A DNA stretch of 64,000 nt from the NCBI RefSeq assembly GCF_025628885.1, contig NZ_JAOTIF010000020.1, positions 1-64,000 of the forward strand, written 5' to 3'. The notes beneath the pieces are model-generated. The model had not been told where the DNA came from and made no database searches. It saw only the letters and a program-made list of their open reading frames with translations. The position numbers and the translations under genes are program-made. Shown piece after piece: positions 24,772-33,773 of this stretch; positions within the stretch are counted from its first letter, which is position 1; every line of letters begins with the position of its first letter. Source of the stretch: Paraflavisolibacter caeni. Its GTDB lineage: Bacteria > Bacteroidota > Bacteroidia > Chitinophagales > Chitinophagaceae.

Positions 24772-25302
24772 ATGACAGAATACAAACTCTATAAATCTAG
24801 AAGTAAAGCAGTCAAACTTCTTTTTCTTTCTTCCATTTTTGTAATTGCAGGAATCTTCTTGCTGAACCAGCCAAACACCTCGAAGGCGATGTCTTGGTTA
24901 TGCATCTTGTTTTTCGGACTTGGAATTCCTATTGGTCTTTTCCAGCTATTGGACCGTAGACCACAAATCATCATCAATGAGTTGGGCATCTTTGACAGAA
25001 TGGTTCACCAAGACTTTATCAACTGGGAAATCATTCATGATGCGTATTTGGTGAGCATTCACCGTCAAAAGTTCATTTGCTTGGTTGTGGATGAGCAGTT
25101 TGAACCTTCAAACGCAAAGGGCAAGTTTGGGCGAAATATGGCAAGTTTGTCAAAAGCAATAGGGTTTCAAGAGTTAAACATCAATGTGGGAAATGTTGAT
25201 GTAGATGCAGAGAGGTTAATGGCGTTTATCCTTGCCATGCGGACGGCAGATAAACCAAGTAGAGAAACATTGGTGAAAAAAGCAATTCCAAGTATGGTAT
25301 AG
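24772..25302 (+). CDS. STM3941-like membrane protein
   Basis: A protein of 176 residues from ATG 24772 (MTEYKLYKSRSKAVKLLFL), 17 bp after an attachment core. Two helices near the N-terminus (about 16-33 and 42-60) precede a PH-like domain (PQIIINELGIFDRMVHQDFINWEII). The N-terminal Y-K-L-Y-x-S and the two-helix plus domain layout fit the STM3941 family of unknown function. It shares this general layout with the cassette protein at 9486. Confidence 0.7.
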   Translation: MTEYKLYKSRSKAVKLLFLSSIFVIAGIFLLNQPNTSKAMSWLCILFFGLGIPIGLFQLLDRRPQIIINELGIFDRMVHQDFINWEIIHDAYLVSIHRQKFICLVVDEQFEPSNAKGKFGRNMASLSKAIGFQELNINVGNVDVDAERLMAFILAMRTADKPSRETLVKKAIPSMV

Positions 25303-25326
25303 CATTGAAACCGCTAACTTGGCCAC

Positions 25327-25461
25327 TGCTAACATGAGGTTGATAAATGCTGGGTAGAATATCTATCTTTCAGCTGTAAGCTGAAAATAAACAATAGGAG
25401 TAAGTGAAGGGACAAGATCACAGACTACCCAGCTTTCACCAACCGCCTAAAACCGTTAGGC
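25327..25461 (+). repeat. attC-like site 18 (canonical cores)
   Basis: Left core TGCTAAC (25327-25333) and right core GTTAGGC (25455-25461). GCTGGGTAG (25349-25357) pairs perfectly with CTACCCAGC (25425-25433), and GGTTGATAAA continues against TTTCACCAACC. A second left core, CCGCTAAC, lies at 25311-25318, as if two sites had been joined. Confidence 0.85.
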
Positions 25462-25512
25462 ATTATTGGAAATCTTCGCTACCTTTTACTGTTCTAGACC
25501 AAAACGTAAAAC

Positions 25513-25995
25513 ATGAAAGAAATCCTACTTGTCATAATTGTTCTGGCAACTGTAAGTTGTAGTCAGCCGAAAGTTGACTTAAAAGCAGAGGGAGAAAAGG
25601 TAATGCAATTAAGCCGGGAGTGGTCACAGATAGCTTCAACCGGTGATGTAGAAAAAACAGTTAGCTATTGGTCAGACGATGCATATATGGTCTCAGCGGC
25701 ACAACCGCCGTTAAAAGGAAAACAGGCAATACGACAAATGGTCATAGACAGTTATAAAATTCCAGGATTTCGTATAAGTTGGCAACCGCAAAGCGTGGAG
25801 GTGTCAGAAAGTGGTGACATGGCCTATCTTATAGAAAACACACAAGTGTCTTTTTCTGATTCGACCGGAAAAACGGTAACGCAACATAGCAAGGCCGTTA
25901 GTATTTGGCGAAAACAAAGTGATGGCACTTGGAAAAATGTAGTAGATATTTCAACTCCTGACGCAACACAAAACCAAGAAACAACGCCTAACTGA
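25513..25995 (+). CDS. Lipoprotein of the SnoaL/DUF4440 (NTF2-fold) group
   Basis: A protein of 160 residues. The signal MKEILLVIIVLATVSC gives Cys16. The domain starts with EGEKVMQLSREWSQIASTGDVEKTVSYWSDDAYMVSAAQPPLKGKQAIRQM, typical of the YybH/DUF4440 group, and ends TWKNVVDISTPD. Unlike the other NTF2-fold proteins here it is exported and lipid-anchored. Its final codons and TGA overlap the left core of site 19. Confidence 0.85.
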   Translation: MKEILLVIIVLATVSCSQPKVDLKAEGEKVMQLSREWSQIASTGDVEKTVSYWSDDAYMVSAAQPPLKGKQAIRQMVIDSYKIPGFRISWQPQSVEVSESGDMAYLIENTQVSFSDSTGKTVTQHSKAVSIWRKQSDGTWKNVVDISTPDATQNQETTPN

Positions 25996-26117
25996 ATATT
26001 GCCAAAAGCAAGGCTGACGCAAGACTATGAGGCTGATGAACAAACTGTAAGCTATAAATCATTTTTCAACATCAGGAATGCCAAATCCGTGCCTTCGGCA
26101 ATACCTGAGTTGGTGGC
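25986..26117 (+). repeat. attC-like site 19 (very clear)
   Basis: Left core GCCTAAC (25986-25992) and right core GTTGGTGGC (26109-26117). ATTGCCAAAAGCAAGGC pairs with GTGCCTTCGGCAAT near 26089. The upstream stop codon lies at 25993-25995. Confidence 0.8.
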
Positions 26118-26400
26118 AATTGTCATAGGAGCCATCAATCTTTAATTTAATGTACAGTTTGCAGATTATTTATTCAATAGTACAACTGGTGTTGACAGAC
26201 TGAAGCTTTTTATAAGGTACTAAACAATATCCAAAAACTTGATACTATTGTTGAGTCGTATGGTGGCCAATTTTCAATAATTGCTTGCCCCAGAGGGCTT
26301 GAACACCTTTCTAATACCCGTCATCATTTATACTGACTGGCATCATTGTACATGCATCATCATTATCGGAACTTGCTTACCTATACTTAAACGGTATGCC
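26118..26400 (+). other. AT-rich leader before the DUF998-like gene
   Basis: I see no gene, palindrome or attachment core in this stretch. The reading frame of the next gene is open from 26281, but the ATG at 26401 gives a more natural N-terminus, so I treat 26281-26400 as leader. Confidence 0.4.
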
Positions 26401-27546
26401 ATGCGAGCACCCTTATTCATGCCCGCCCATGAGGTACTTCCGCAGGAAAAGCTCTTCCGTCAATCCAAATGGCAGCGGATTATTTTGCTTTTCGTTCTTG
26501 GTTATGAAGGCGCCGGAGCGTTGGTCGGCGGCAGTCTGCTGGTAGCAGCACCGGACGGTAGCTTGATGGACATGCCGGTAGCAATTATGCACGGCAGTTT
26601 TTCAGATTTCCTAATTCCAGGTATCCTCCTATTTGCATTGGGTATTCTGAACACAGCAGCCTTTTTCGCAGTGCTGCGCAAGACCCGCTTTGACTGGATT
26701 ATGGCGGTTACTGCTTTATTGGGAATGCTGTTTTGGTTTTGGATCGAGATCGCTGTATTGCTGGAGCTCCACTGGTTGCACGCTATGTGGGGATTGCCAG
26801 TTGTAGTGGGAGCACTTGCTGCACTACCATTGGTTCCTTCAACATATAAACAAAAGGCTTTGCTTTCTTGCGGCATTCTGTCTTCGGTGCTCTATTTTGC
26901 TATAAACATTATTGTTCCATTGCAATGGGAGGGGTATAGTTTGGCGTCCCGAGTGCCGAGTGAGCTTTCTGCCATCGGTGCACCAACGAGAAAGTTATGG
27001 GCGATTCTTGCCACACCTTATACTTTCCTCATACTTGCTTTTGGCTGGGGTGTCTTGAAGGCTGCTGGCGAAAATCATTGGTTGCGCATTGCCGGGAAAT
27101 TACTGCTTGCTTACGGTGCGCTGGGATTTCTTTGGCCCTTCGCTCCAATGCACCTTCGAGAAACACTGGCCGCAGGCGGAGGTACCTTCTCTGATACTTT
27201 ACACAAAATTCTTGCAGCGGTTACCAATCTCATTTACCTGCTTGCATTGGGTTTTTCAGCAGCGGCGCTTGGAAAAAGGTTCCGGGTTTATTCCATTGTG
27301 ACGCTTGCACTAGTTCTTGTTTTCGGTGTACTAACTTTTAAAGAAGTGTCGGGTGTTGCCAAAAATGAACCCACTCCGCTGATCGGTGTTTGGGAGCGTA
27401 TAGATATTGGCCTTTTTTTGATTTGGGTTGTAGTGTTGGCCATTGTTCTCCTGCAGGAGCAAAGGAATAAGAAAACTTATGAGCAACCAAGCAACGAAAC
27501 AAGAAGTGTGAAACAGGATAAAAGCAAAACGCCAAAGTTTGTATAA
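26401..27546 (+). CDS. Multi-pass membrane protein, C-terminal half DUF998-like
   Basis: A protein of 381 residues with about ten membrane helices. Residues 20-150 form a four-helix part of unknown family. From about 155 the pattern fits DUF998, including the loop GYSLASRVPSELSAIGAPTRKLW with conserved Ser-Glu-Leu-Ser-Ala and Ala-Pro-Thr. The two parts look like a fusion. Role unknown; DUF998 proteins are often found near transport or lipid functions without proof. It is followed after 65 bp by a hydrolase gene on the same strand. Confidence 0.7.
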   Translation: MRAPLFMPAHEVLPQEKLFRQSKWQRIILLFVLGYEGAGALVGGSLLVAAPDGSLMDMPVAIMHGSFSDFLIPGILLFALGILNTAAFFAVLRKTRFDWIMAVTALLGMLFWFWIEIAVLLELHWLHAMWGLPVVVGALAALPLVPSTYKQKALLSCGILSSVLYFAINIIVPLQWEGYSLASRVPSELSAIGAPTRKLWAILATPYTFLILAFGWGVLKAAGENHWLRIAGKLLLAYGALGFLWPFAPMHLRETLAAGGGTFSDTLHKILAAVTNLIYLLALGFSAAALGKRFRVYSIVTLALVLVFGVLTFKEVSGVAKNEPTPLIGVWERIDIGLFLIWVVVLAIVLLQEQRNKKTYEQPSNETRSVKQDKSKTPKFV

Positions 27547-27611
27547 ACTTCCGGCACACAAAATAATGGCGTCGAAAGAAAATATGCAAAACACAAATAA
27601 ACTGTTTTGTT

Positions 27612-28985
27612 ATGAAACTCTTTGTGGAAATCCTGATTATTTTTCTCGCATCGGTCAATTTACTGATAACGAGGTTTGCTTTAGTGAGGCTAAGACAGCC
27701 CACTACAGTCCCTCTCTGGCTAATAAAGGTTTTTACATCTGCTCTTTCGCCATTGTTGTTTGCTTTTAGCCTATTTGTCAGCGCTATCGGCTTAGTCTTC
27801 TATTCAACACCAGTGATTATCATCAGCGGTTGCAGTGTCTTTCTTTATTTAATTCACATTGTTCAAACGACAAGAGCGCCGGATGTTTCTACGGGTTTGA
27901 AAAATATGTTTGATGACAACAGTGAAAGCCGTATGGAGCCGGAAAGAAAATCTTTATTACTTTCCAAACGTTACGTACTGTGGCTTCCGAAGTCTCCTGA
28001 ACCCATATTTGAACAGGATATTCCATTCTATACCATTCCTGGTAAAGACCGCAGTTTGTTGTGCGATATATGGCAACCGCCAAAAAACATAAAACATTCG
28101 GGGCTTGCTTTTATTTACCTGCATGGCAGTGCATGGACCATGTTAGATAAAGATTATGGAACAAGAACTTTTTTCAGGCACCTGGCGTCGGAGGGGCATG
28201 TGATCATGGATGTGGCATACAGGCTTTTCCCGGAGGCTGATTTTATGGGTATGGTGCATGATACCAAGCATGCTATTGCGTGGATGAAAGCCAATGCTGC
28301 AACTTATGGTATAAACCCGGAGAGAATTATAATTGGTGGAGGCTCTGCCGGCGCCCATCTTGCTATGCTTGCTGCTTATACCGCTACCAGCAAGCTACTC
28401 ACGCCAGTGGATTTACAACAGGTTGATCTTCGTGTTCATGGCGTGATATCATTATATGGACAAAGTGATCTAGTTGCTACTTATTATCATACCTGTCAGC
28501 ATTTGACTACACATTCGGCACTTAGCAAAAAGAATAAATCAGGCGGCATGCCATCATGGATCCAGAAAAGGATGGGAAAAGATTTTCATCGTCTTGGGTT
28601 TGATAAGGATGCAGAAGCAGGTATGTTAACACCAATGCTTGGTGGAACTCCTGATGAGAAGCCCGAAGCTTACTCTTTGTTTTCTCCAATCACCTATGTA
28701 CACCAAGATTGTCCGGCAACCCTGATTATTCATGGCAAACAGGATATACTGGCTCCTGTGAAAGCAATCCGCCAATTGCATTCATGTTTGAAGGAAGTAG
28801 GTGTACCTGTTGCAATGCATCTTATACCACAAACTGATCATGGTTTTGACAACATCCTGCCCAAAATATCTCCGGCAGCACATAATGCCATTTATGATGT
28901 AGAACGCTTTCTGGCTATCATGGCTATAAGAGAACCAGTTGTTTCTCGAATACCCAAGATTTTATCACATCCCTTCTGCTATTAA
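27612..28985 (+). CDS. Membrane-anchored alpha/beta hydrolase (HSL/BD-FAE-like)
   Basis: A protein of 457 residues. Three hydrophobic segments (about 5-22, 38-60, 63-82) precede the catalytic domain. YLHGSAW at 169-175 is the HG-type oxyanion motif, GGGSAG at 242-247 carries nucleophile Ser245, HGKQDILAP gives the Asp and PQTDHGFDN the His. It belongs to the carboxylesterase/hormone-sensitive-lipase-like group; the N-terminal helices are unusual and suggest action at the membrane. Its last 21 bp overlap the convergent VOC gene. Confidence 0.85.
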   Translation: MKLFVEILIIFLASVNLLITRFALVRLRQPTTVPLWLIKVFTSALSPLLFAFSLFVSAIGLVFYSTPVIIISGCSVFLYLIHIVQTTRAPDVSTGLKNMFDDNSESRMEPERKSLLLSKRYVLWLPKSPEPIFEQDIPFYTIPGKDRSLLCDIWQPPKNIKHSGLAFIYLHGSAWTMLDKDYGTRTFFRHLASEGHVIMDVAYRLFPEADFMGMVHDTKHAIAWMKANAATYGINPERIIIGGGSAGAHLAMLAAYTATSKLLTPVDLQQVDLRVHGVISLYGQSDLVATYYHTCQHLTTHSALSKKNKSGGMPSWIQKRMGKDFHRLGFDKDAEAGMLTPMLGGTPDEKPEAYSLFSPITYVHQDCPATLIIHGKQDILAPVKAIRQLHSCLKEVGVPVAMHLIPQTDHGFDNILPKISPAAHNAIYDVERFLAIMAIREPVVSRIPKILSHPFCY

Positions 28986-29363
28986 TAGTACATTAAATTT
29001 ATGACCGTCAGGATCAGCAAAGGCAAAACCATAATGATTGGTTTCGTCTCTGCCCACTTCGTGAAAAATAGTGCCGCCGGCGTTTTTAACCTTCTCTGCC
29101 CATTCTTTCACTTCCGCCTCTGTTTCTGCAGAAAGTGTGAATATAATTTCGCTGGTAGTTTTTGACCCGGATGTTAAATATTCATCTATCTGTGAACCCT
29201 GTTCAAAAAAATGAATCACAAAATCATCTTCACCAAAAAGAAAACTAGCTAGTTGAGGATCGTTGTTTGGCTTATTGGGAGTAAAACCCAGTTGTGTGTA
29301 GAACTGATTGGTGCGCTTTGCATCTTTTACACTAAAATTAGCCCATATTTTTTTCGCTTTCAT
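28965..29363 (-). CDS. VOC family protein (glyoxalase/bleomycin-resistance-like)
   Basis: A protein of 132 residues starting MKAKKIWANFSVKDAKRTNQFYTQLGF, with the typical ending NHYGFAFADPDGHKFNVLLI. A long frame from 29402 adds 13 unlikely residues. Cytosolic; substrate unknown. It is the first minus-strand gene after a long run of plus-strand genes and overlaps the 3' end of the hydrolase gene tail to tail, so it is not part of the cassette run. Confidence 0.85.
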   Translation of the reverse strand: MKAKKIWANFSVKDAKRTNQFYTQLGFTPNKPNNDPQLASFLFGEDDFVIHFFEQGSQIDEYLTSGSKTTSEIIFTLSAETEAEVKEWAEKVKNAGGTIFHEVGRDETNHYGFAFADPDGHKFNVLLIAEGM

Positions 29364-29558
29364 ATTGTTGAATTTTGAGTCAATATGCAGTAAACATGCC
29401 AATGTAGTATATCAGTTTGATGTTTTGAGCAGGTGCCGTTTTTGGGGACTTAATAACTCAAATTTGATAGACGCATTCGAAATTGATAAAAAAATTTTGG
29501 GGGCATTAATTTTTCAAGACAAGGACTTTGTATTTAAGAAACTTTTAGTTGCAACATT

Positions 29559-29701
29559 TTAATGAAACATGAATACACAACGAATACGGCTTAGTAGCTT
29601 ACGAGCCACCTTCACAATAGCGGCCTTGCCATTCTTTCCTCTTTTGAGCTGTTCACTATAGTACAGGGCCAGAGACCGGTAGTGTATTACTGGCTGCTGG
29701 T
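29559..29701 (-). pseudogene. C-terminal remnant of an IS110-like transposase
   Basis: On the minus strand one frame reads PVIHYRSLALYYSEQLKRGK and then NGKAAIVKVARKLLSRIRCVF before TAA at 29559-29561. Tyr-rich then Lys-rich helix endings of this type (K-A-x-x-x-V-A-R-K-L-L) are typical of the C-terminus of IS110/IS1111 transposases. Only about 45 codons remain, with no upstream part or IS ends, so this is an old fragment. Confidence 0.6.
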
Positions 29702-29705
29702 CTTC

Positions 29706-30203
29706 TTATTTTTTGTTTCTTGGATCATCTGCAGGGTTGCTATACTTTATGGCAAATGGTCCCATGCCATGAACCTGTACGATTGTCCTTCCTTTGGTAA
29801 AGGCATAATGTGTAAACTCAGCGGGCATCACGGCAAACCCTCCCGGCTTGAGCTCCATAGCTGTAGCCGTATTCATCGTTGTTCCTGTACCCATATAAAA
29901 GTTACCTTCTACCACGGTTACGTGTTCAATGGTTGGATGGGTATGTGGCGGAATACGGTAGTTGGCCGGCATCAGTAACCGAAGCGCAAAAGGTCCGTTT
30001 TGTGCAGGATCACCTTCCAGCACTGCCAACTGCGCGCCAGCAGGAAGAAAAGGGGGTGCCGTCATCCACTTAAGGCTTGTCTCATTTACCATAATGTGTC
30101 CACTATGCATAGCAGTATCCGAATGGCTCTGCTGAGTTGTGGCCTTCATGCTGGCAAGAACAAGCAGACTCAACAGGAGTATTTTAGAAGTGATGCGGAT
30201 CAT
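29706..30203 (-). CDS. Secreted cupin-domain protein
   Basis: A protein of 165 residues with a signal peptide (ends ATTQQ, about 24). The cupin motif PPHTHPTIEHVTVVEGNFYMGTG and the second motif GGFAVMPAEFTHYAF form one small beta-barrel with likely metal-binding His residues. It is exported; substrate unknown. A second exported cupin, a lipoprotein, is at 32997. Confidence 0.8.
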   Translation of the reverse strand: MIRITSKILLLSLLVLASMKATTQQSHSDTAMHSGHIMVNETSLKWMTAPPFLPAGAQLAVLEGDPAQNGPFALRLLMPANYRIPPHTHPTIEHVTVVEGNFYMGTGTTMNTATAMELKPGGFAVMPAEFTHYAFTKGRTIVQVHGMGPFAIKYSNPADDPRNKK

Positions 30204-30302
30204 AATATTTGATTTTAATGGTGAATAAGTAACAGGGATTATCCTAATTCCTTTCGGGAAAGATTATGCCTCCCACTATTTCAGCCATTGTTGCCCGTAT
30301 CT

Positions 30303-30354
30303 GCTTTGTACTTATATCCATGCAGTAGCATCCAGGAAGGAATCAGTACAAAGC
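30303..30354 (+). repeat. Perfect 10-bp inverted repeat
   Basis: GCTTTGTACT (30303-30312) is repeated inverted as AGTACAAAGC (30345-30354) with 32 nt between. It lies 100 bp upstream of the minus-strand cupin gene, so it could be an operator or the footprint of a lost element. The rest of 30204-30429 shows nothing else. Confidence 0.5.
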
Positions 30355-30429
30355 TAAATAATAATACTTATTAAAGATATGACAGGCGGCAGTTCCAGAA
30401 ACCTATGGATAGCAAGAAACATTACGTTT

Positions 30430-30578
30430 AGCTGGGGTACAGGCCAGCGGCGAAAGGAACCATATTTTTATACTAAACACTATCTTTAAGCTATTAACCA
30501 TGATTCAGCAGCAATGCAAAGGTTGAGGACAGTAACTCAGACTTTCTTGCCATCGCAAAGCTGCGAGAAACGTTGGCG
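30430..30578 (+). repeat. attC-like site 20 (left arm unclear)
   Basis: Right core GTTGGCG (30572-30578). The loop and right arm (CAGCAGCAATGCAAAGG, AACTCAGACTTTCTTGCC, ATCGCAAAGCTGCGAG) closely follow sites 10 and 21. The left arm around TTTAGCTGGGGTACAGGCC pairs poorly. The next ATG is 20 bp downstream. Confidence 0.6.
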
Positions 30579-30597
30579 GTAATTGTAAAATGACTTC

Positions 30598-31251
30598 ATG
30601 AATATTAAGAGTTTTGGGAAGGACATACTAAAAGCTTTCATCATAGCATTTCTTGTTTTATTTCCTCATGTTGTTCCGCTGCCGTTTTATTCTTATGCTA
30701 TTGTTTGTTTGGCTGTTATCGTTATTTATTTACGCAGACAAAAGAAGACGTTACCAGACCTAGGGCTTAAACGTAACGGCTTAACTACTCATACTTTTGT
30801 TATAGGAATTTTATCAGCTTTATTTTGGATTGCTTTTAATAAATGGGTTTATCATCCGTTCATAACTCATTTTTTTATTATAGAGCCCTATACGGAATAC
30901 GATTTCATTAGAAAGAAATTATCAAACTTAATTATCACACTTATTGCAGCCTGGATAATTGGTGGCTTCTACGAGGAAATAGTTTTTCGTGGGTTTATTC
31001 AGACAATAATTCGTGGATGGTTTATCAAATCGAGACATTCATTTTGGCTAGCCGGATTTTTGACAAGTAGTTTGTTTGGAGTATATCATTGGCAACAAGG
31101 AATTTTTGGTATTATTTCTTCTGCTCTCGGAGGTTTGTTTTGGACATTTTTGTTATGGCGTTACAAAGGAAATTTATGGTATCCCATTATTTCACATGCG
31201 GTTTATGACACCATTGCCTTGACGATGATTTACTTTGGAATAGCGATTTAG
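30598..31251 (+). CDS. CPBP family intramembrane metalloprotease
   Basis: A protein of 217 residues with about six membrane helices. The three CPBP motifs are intact: EEIVFR (126-131), FGVYH (160-164) and HAVYD (200-204), giving Glu126/127, Arg131, His164, His200 and Asp204. Relatives process prenylated or peptide substrates within the membrane, and some protect against bacteriocins. As a single-gene unit it could be a self-immunity-type cassette (inference). Confidence 0.9.
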   Translation: MNIKSFGKDILKAFIIAFLVLFPHVVPLPFYSYAIVCLAVIVIYLRRQKKTLPDLGLKRNGLTTHTFVIGILSALFWIAFNKWVYHPFITHFFIIEPYTEYDFIRKKLSNLIITLIAAWIIGGFYEEIVFRGFIQTIIRGWFIKSRHSFWLAGFLTSSLFGVYHWQQGIFGIISSALGGLFWTFLLWRYKGNLWYPIISHAVYDTIALTMIYFGIAI

Positions 31252-31334
31252 AGATTCTTATGAAGAACAACTACCGACTCGTTAGATGTTATTTTGACTG
31301 ACTGCAGTCCTTACAACAAACAACAAAGAATGAA

Positions 31335-32774
31335 ATGAAAAGATATTTAATACTTACTTTTCTAATTGCAGCAACTAATATTGTTTTTGGGCAAATACCT
31401 ATTGACAGTATAAAAGCGATCATTAAACAGGAGGTCGCCAACAAAAGAAGTAAGAGTATTATCGTTGGAATTGTAGATGCCAATGGCAGACAAATATTTG
31501 CTGAAGGTAAATTAAGTGATAGAAATCCTACTCTGCCAGATGGCAATACAATTTATGAAATTGGGTCCATTACAAAAGTGTTCACGTCGTTGTTATTGGC
31601 AGATATGAGTTTAAAACAACAATTAAATCTTAATGATCCTATTTCAAAATTTCTTCCAAAAACTGTAAAAACACCTATAAGAAACGGAAAAGAAATTTCG
31701 TTGCTTAGCTTATCAACCCATAGGTCAGGAATGCCTCGTTTTCCCTACAATGTTGACCCCAAAAATTTAGATAATCCATATGCTGATTATACGGTAAGTC
31801 AGTTGTATGAATACACATCAAATTTTAAACCTGATTTTGACATTGACTCAAAGTGGAGATATTCGAACATTGGTTATGGACTATTAGGCAATATATTAGC
31901 CACAGTCGCGCAAAAGAATTTTGAGACATTAGTAAAGCAAGAAATTTGCAAGCCGTTAAACATGAATAGTACTGTTATTTCATTAACAGCAAAACTGAAA
32001 TCAAATATAGCTTTAGGACACACTGAATTTGGGGAACCTACAGTCTTTACGGATTTACCCGCATTAGAAGGAGCGGGTGCTTTGCGTTCCAACGTAAATG
32101 ATTTACTCACTTTTGCGGAAGCCAATTTGGGACTCGTTAAAACAGACTTGCTTCCTGCAATGGAATTGACCCATATTCTACAAGCAAAAAAAGATGGGAA
32201 TGATACCTATACTACAATGGGTTGGACGCTTTCGAATGATGATGGAAAGTATCATCTCTTCAAGGATGGTGGAACAGCCGGATACCGCACTTTTTTAGGG
32301 ATAGACAAAAAAAATAAAATTGGAGTAATTGTTTTGTCTAACTCAAACAATTCTGTAACAGATATTGGTTGGCATATCTTGGATCCCACTCATAAAGTTG
32401 AGCCATATAAGTATCCATGGGCTTTATTAGATACACTTAGAACAACCATTCAAACCACTGGAGTTGATGTTGCCATTGAACTGTATCAGCAGCTCAAAGC
32501 ATCAAAAAATGCATCATTCATTTTTAATGAAAATCAGCTCAATTATTTAGGGGATGAATTGAGAAGACATAAAAGAATAAAAGAAGCCATAAAAATCTAC
32601 GAACTGAATTTAAAGGAGTATCCGAAGTCCACGCTTGTTTACGAAAGTTTAGGAGAAACCTACAAACGGAATAAGAATAAAAAACTGGCTATTAAATATT
32701 TTGAAAAGGCATTTGAACTAGATTCGCAGAATCCTCATTGGACTTACATACTTGAAAAACTTAAAAGTGGTTGA
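31335..32774 (+). CDS. Beta-lactamase-fold serine hydrolase with C-terminal TPR
   Basis: A protein of 479 residues with a signal peptide (ends IVFGQ, 20). The serine motif is SITK (78-81), the second motif is YSN (176-178) and KDGGTAG takes the place of the KTG box. Residues about 370-479 form TPR-like helices ending KLAIKYFEKAFELDSQNPHW. It belongs to the class C beta-lactamase/esterase family and is exported; peptidase or esterase activity is more likely than antibiotic hydrolysis. An attachment-like core GTTAGATG lies 47 bp upstream (31281-31288). Confidence 0.85.
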   Translation: MKRYLILTFLIAATNIVFGQIPIDSIKAIIKQEVANKRSKSIIVGIVDANGRQIFAEGKLSDRNPTLPDGNTIYEIGSITKVFTSLLLADMSLKQQLNLNDPISKFLPKTVKTPIRNGKEISLLSLSTHRSGMPRFPYNVDPKNLDNPYADYTVSQLYEYTSNFKPDFDIDSKWRYSNIGYGLLGNILATVAQKNFETLVKQEICKPLNMNSTVISLTAKLKSNIALGHTEFGEPTVFTDLPALEGAGALRSNVNDLLTFAEANLGLVKTDLLPAMELTHILQAKKDGNDTYTTMGWTLSNDDGKYHLFKDGGTAGYRTFLGIDKKNKIGVIVLSNSNNSVTDIGWHILDPTHKVEPYKYPWALLDTLRTTIQTTGVDVAIELYQQLKASKNASFIFNENQLNYLGDELRRHKRIKEAIKIYELNLKEYPKSTLVYESLGETYKRNKNKKLAIKYFEKAFELDSQNPHWTYILEKLKSG

Positions 32775-32789
32775 TAGGAAGAAAAACAA

Positions 32790-32929
32790 CCGCAAACAAG
32801 CAATTTTGAGAAAGCAGGGGGCTATTGTACTACATTTAACTTATAAATTACGATTCAGCAGCAATGCAATTGTTAAGGGATAGTAACCCAGACTTTCCTG
32901 CCTTCTCAAAGCTGCAAGAAACGTTGGCA
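32790..32929 (+). repeat. attC-like site 21 (very clear)
   Basis: Left core CCGCAAAC (32790-32797) and right core GTTGGCA (32923-32929). TTTGAGAAAGCAGG pairs with CCTGCCTTCTCAAA (32897-32910) at 13 of 14 positions. Confidence 0.8.
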
Positions 32930-32996
32930 GCCATACTAACATCCTAATGGAAATGTTCTCAACACAACTTATTCTTCATTTTTAAAAAATCACAAC

Positions 32997-33476
32997 ATGC
33001 TACAAATCAAAACCAACATTCGCTTTCTGGTATTGGTTTCAATCTTGTTTTTGATTAGCTGTAACCAATCTGCAACCACTTCAGAAAATAGTGATAAAGA
33101 CACAACTCAAGTTGTCGCAACCGGAGATACCACTTCCATGCCTGCATACGACCTGGCGCTAGATCCATTAACAGTGGCGGGGGCAAATGCCAAACTACTG
33201 CAAGACTCGCTGGGCATAAAAATGTTCGAATCGTGGGTAAAACCCGGAGAACTCGCGCCGCTGCATAGACACCCCGATCATGCCATCTATGTATTGCAGG
33301 GAGGTAAAGTGATGCTTTATTCAAAAGATATTCCCGGTGCCGAAAAGGGTATTCCGGCGGAGTTTAAAACAGGTGAAGGGTTTGTAAATGGTCCAATAAC
33401 TGACTCTGCCCGAAATATCGGTAATACCACTATAAAATTACTGGAGGTTGATGTTTACAGACCACGGAACAAATAA
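32997..33476 (+). CDS. Cupin-domain lipoprotein
   Basis: A protein of 159 residues. The lipoprotein signal ends FLISC (Cys22). A Ser/Thr-rich linker leads to the cupin barrel: PGELAPLHRHPDHAIYVLQGGKVMLY holds the metal-binding His cluster and GEGFVNGPITDSARNIG the second strand set. It is anchored and periplasmic-facing; ligand unknown. Single-gene unit between sites 21 and 22. Confidence 0.85.
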   Translation: MLQIKTNIRFLVLVSILFLISCNQSATTSENSDKDTTQVVATGDTTSMPAYDLALDPLTVAGANAKLLQDSLGIKMFESWVKPGELAPLHRHPDHAIYVLQGGKVMLYSKDIPGAEKGIPAEFKTGEGFVNGPITDSARNIGNTTIKLLEVDVYRPRNK

Positions 33477-33532
33477 GCACTCATGTATTGTTAATAGGAG
33501 GTATAGACACCGTTAAATTCCAGTTTGCACGG

Positions 33533-33735
33533 TTGCTAACATTGCATTGGCAATAGGGCGGGGCGACTCCAGAACAGTCTATAACATATCGCTACTCAGC
33601 TTTGGTTTCGACTAACGAATAACACCGGCTTAAGAATAAACAATAAGCTTTCGTAAATTAACTCAACATCGGTTCCGTGCTGGACGAGCAATGAATAACG
33701 TCTCATCGCCAATGCGGAGCCGTCAGCGGTCAGGC
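33533..33735 (+). repeat. attC-like site 22 (long subfamily)
   Basis: Left core TTGCTAAC (33533-33540) and a right core resembling GTCAGGC (33729-33735). GCATTGGCAAT pairs with ATCGCCAATGC. The loop carries GACTAACGAATAACACCGGC and CTCAACATCGGTTCC, shared with site 12 at 14.2 kb. Confidence 0.7.
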
Positions 33736-33773
33736 TGAGAAGAATCCAAAGAATTTCAGACAAAAGATGAGAA

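Noticed and set aside
29308-29562. Plus-strand frame of 84 codons over the VOC gene start
   Set aside because: It overlaps a well-supported gene on the other strand and has no recognisable features.
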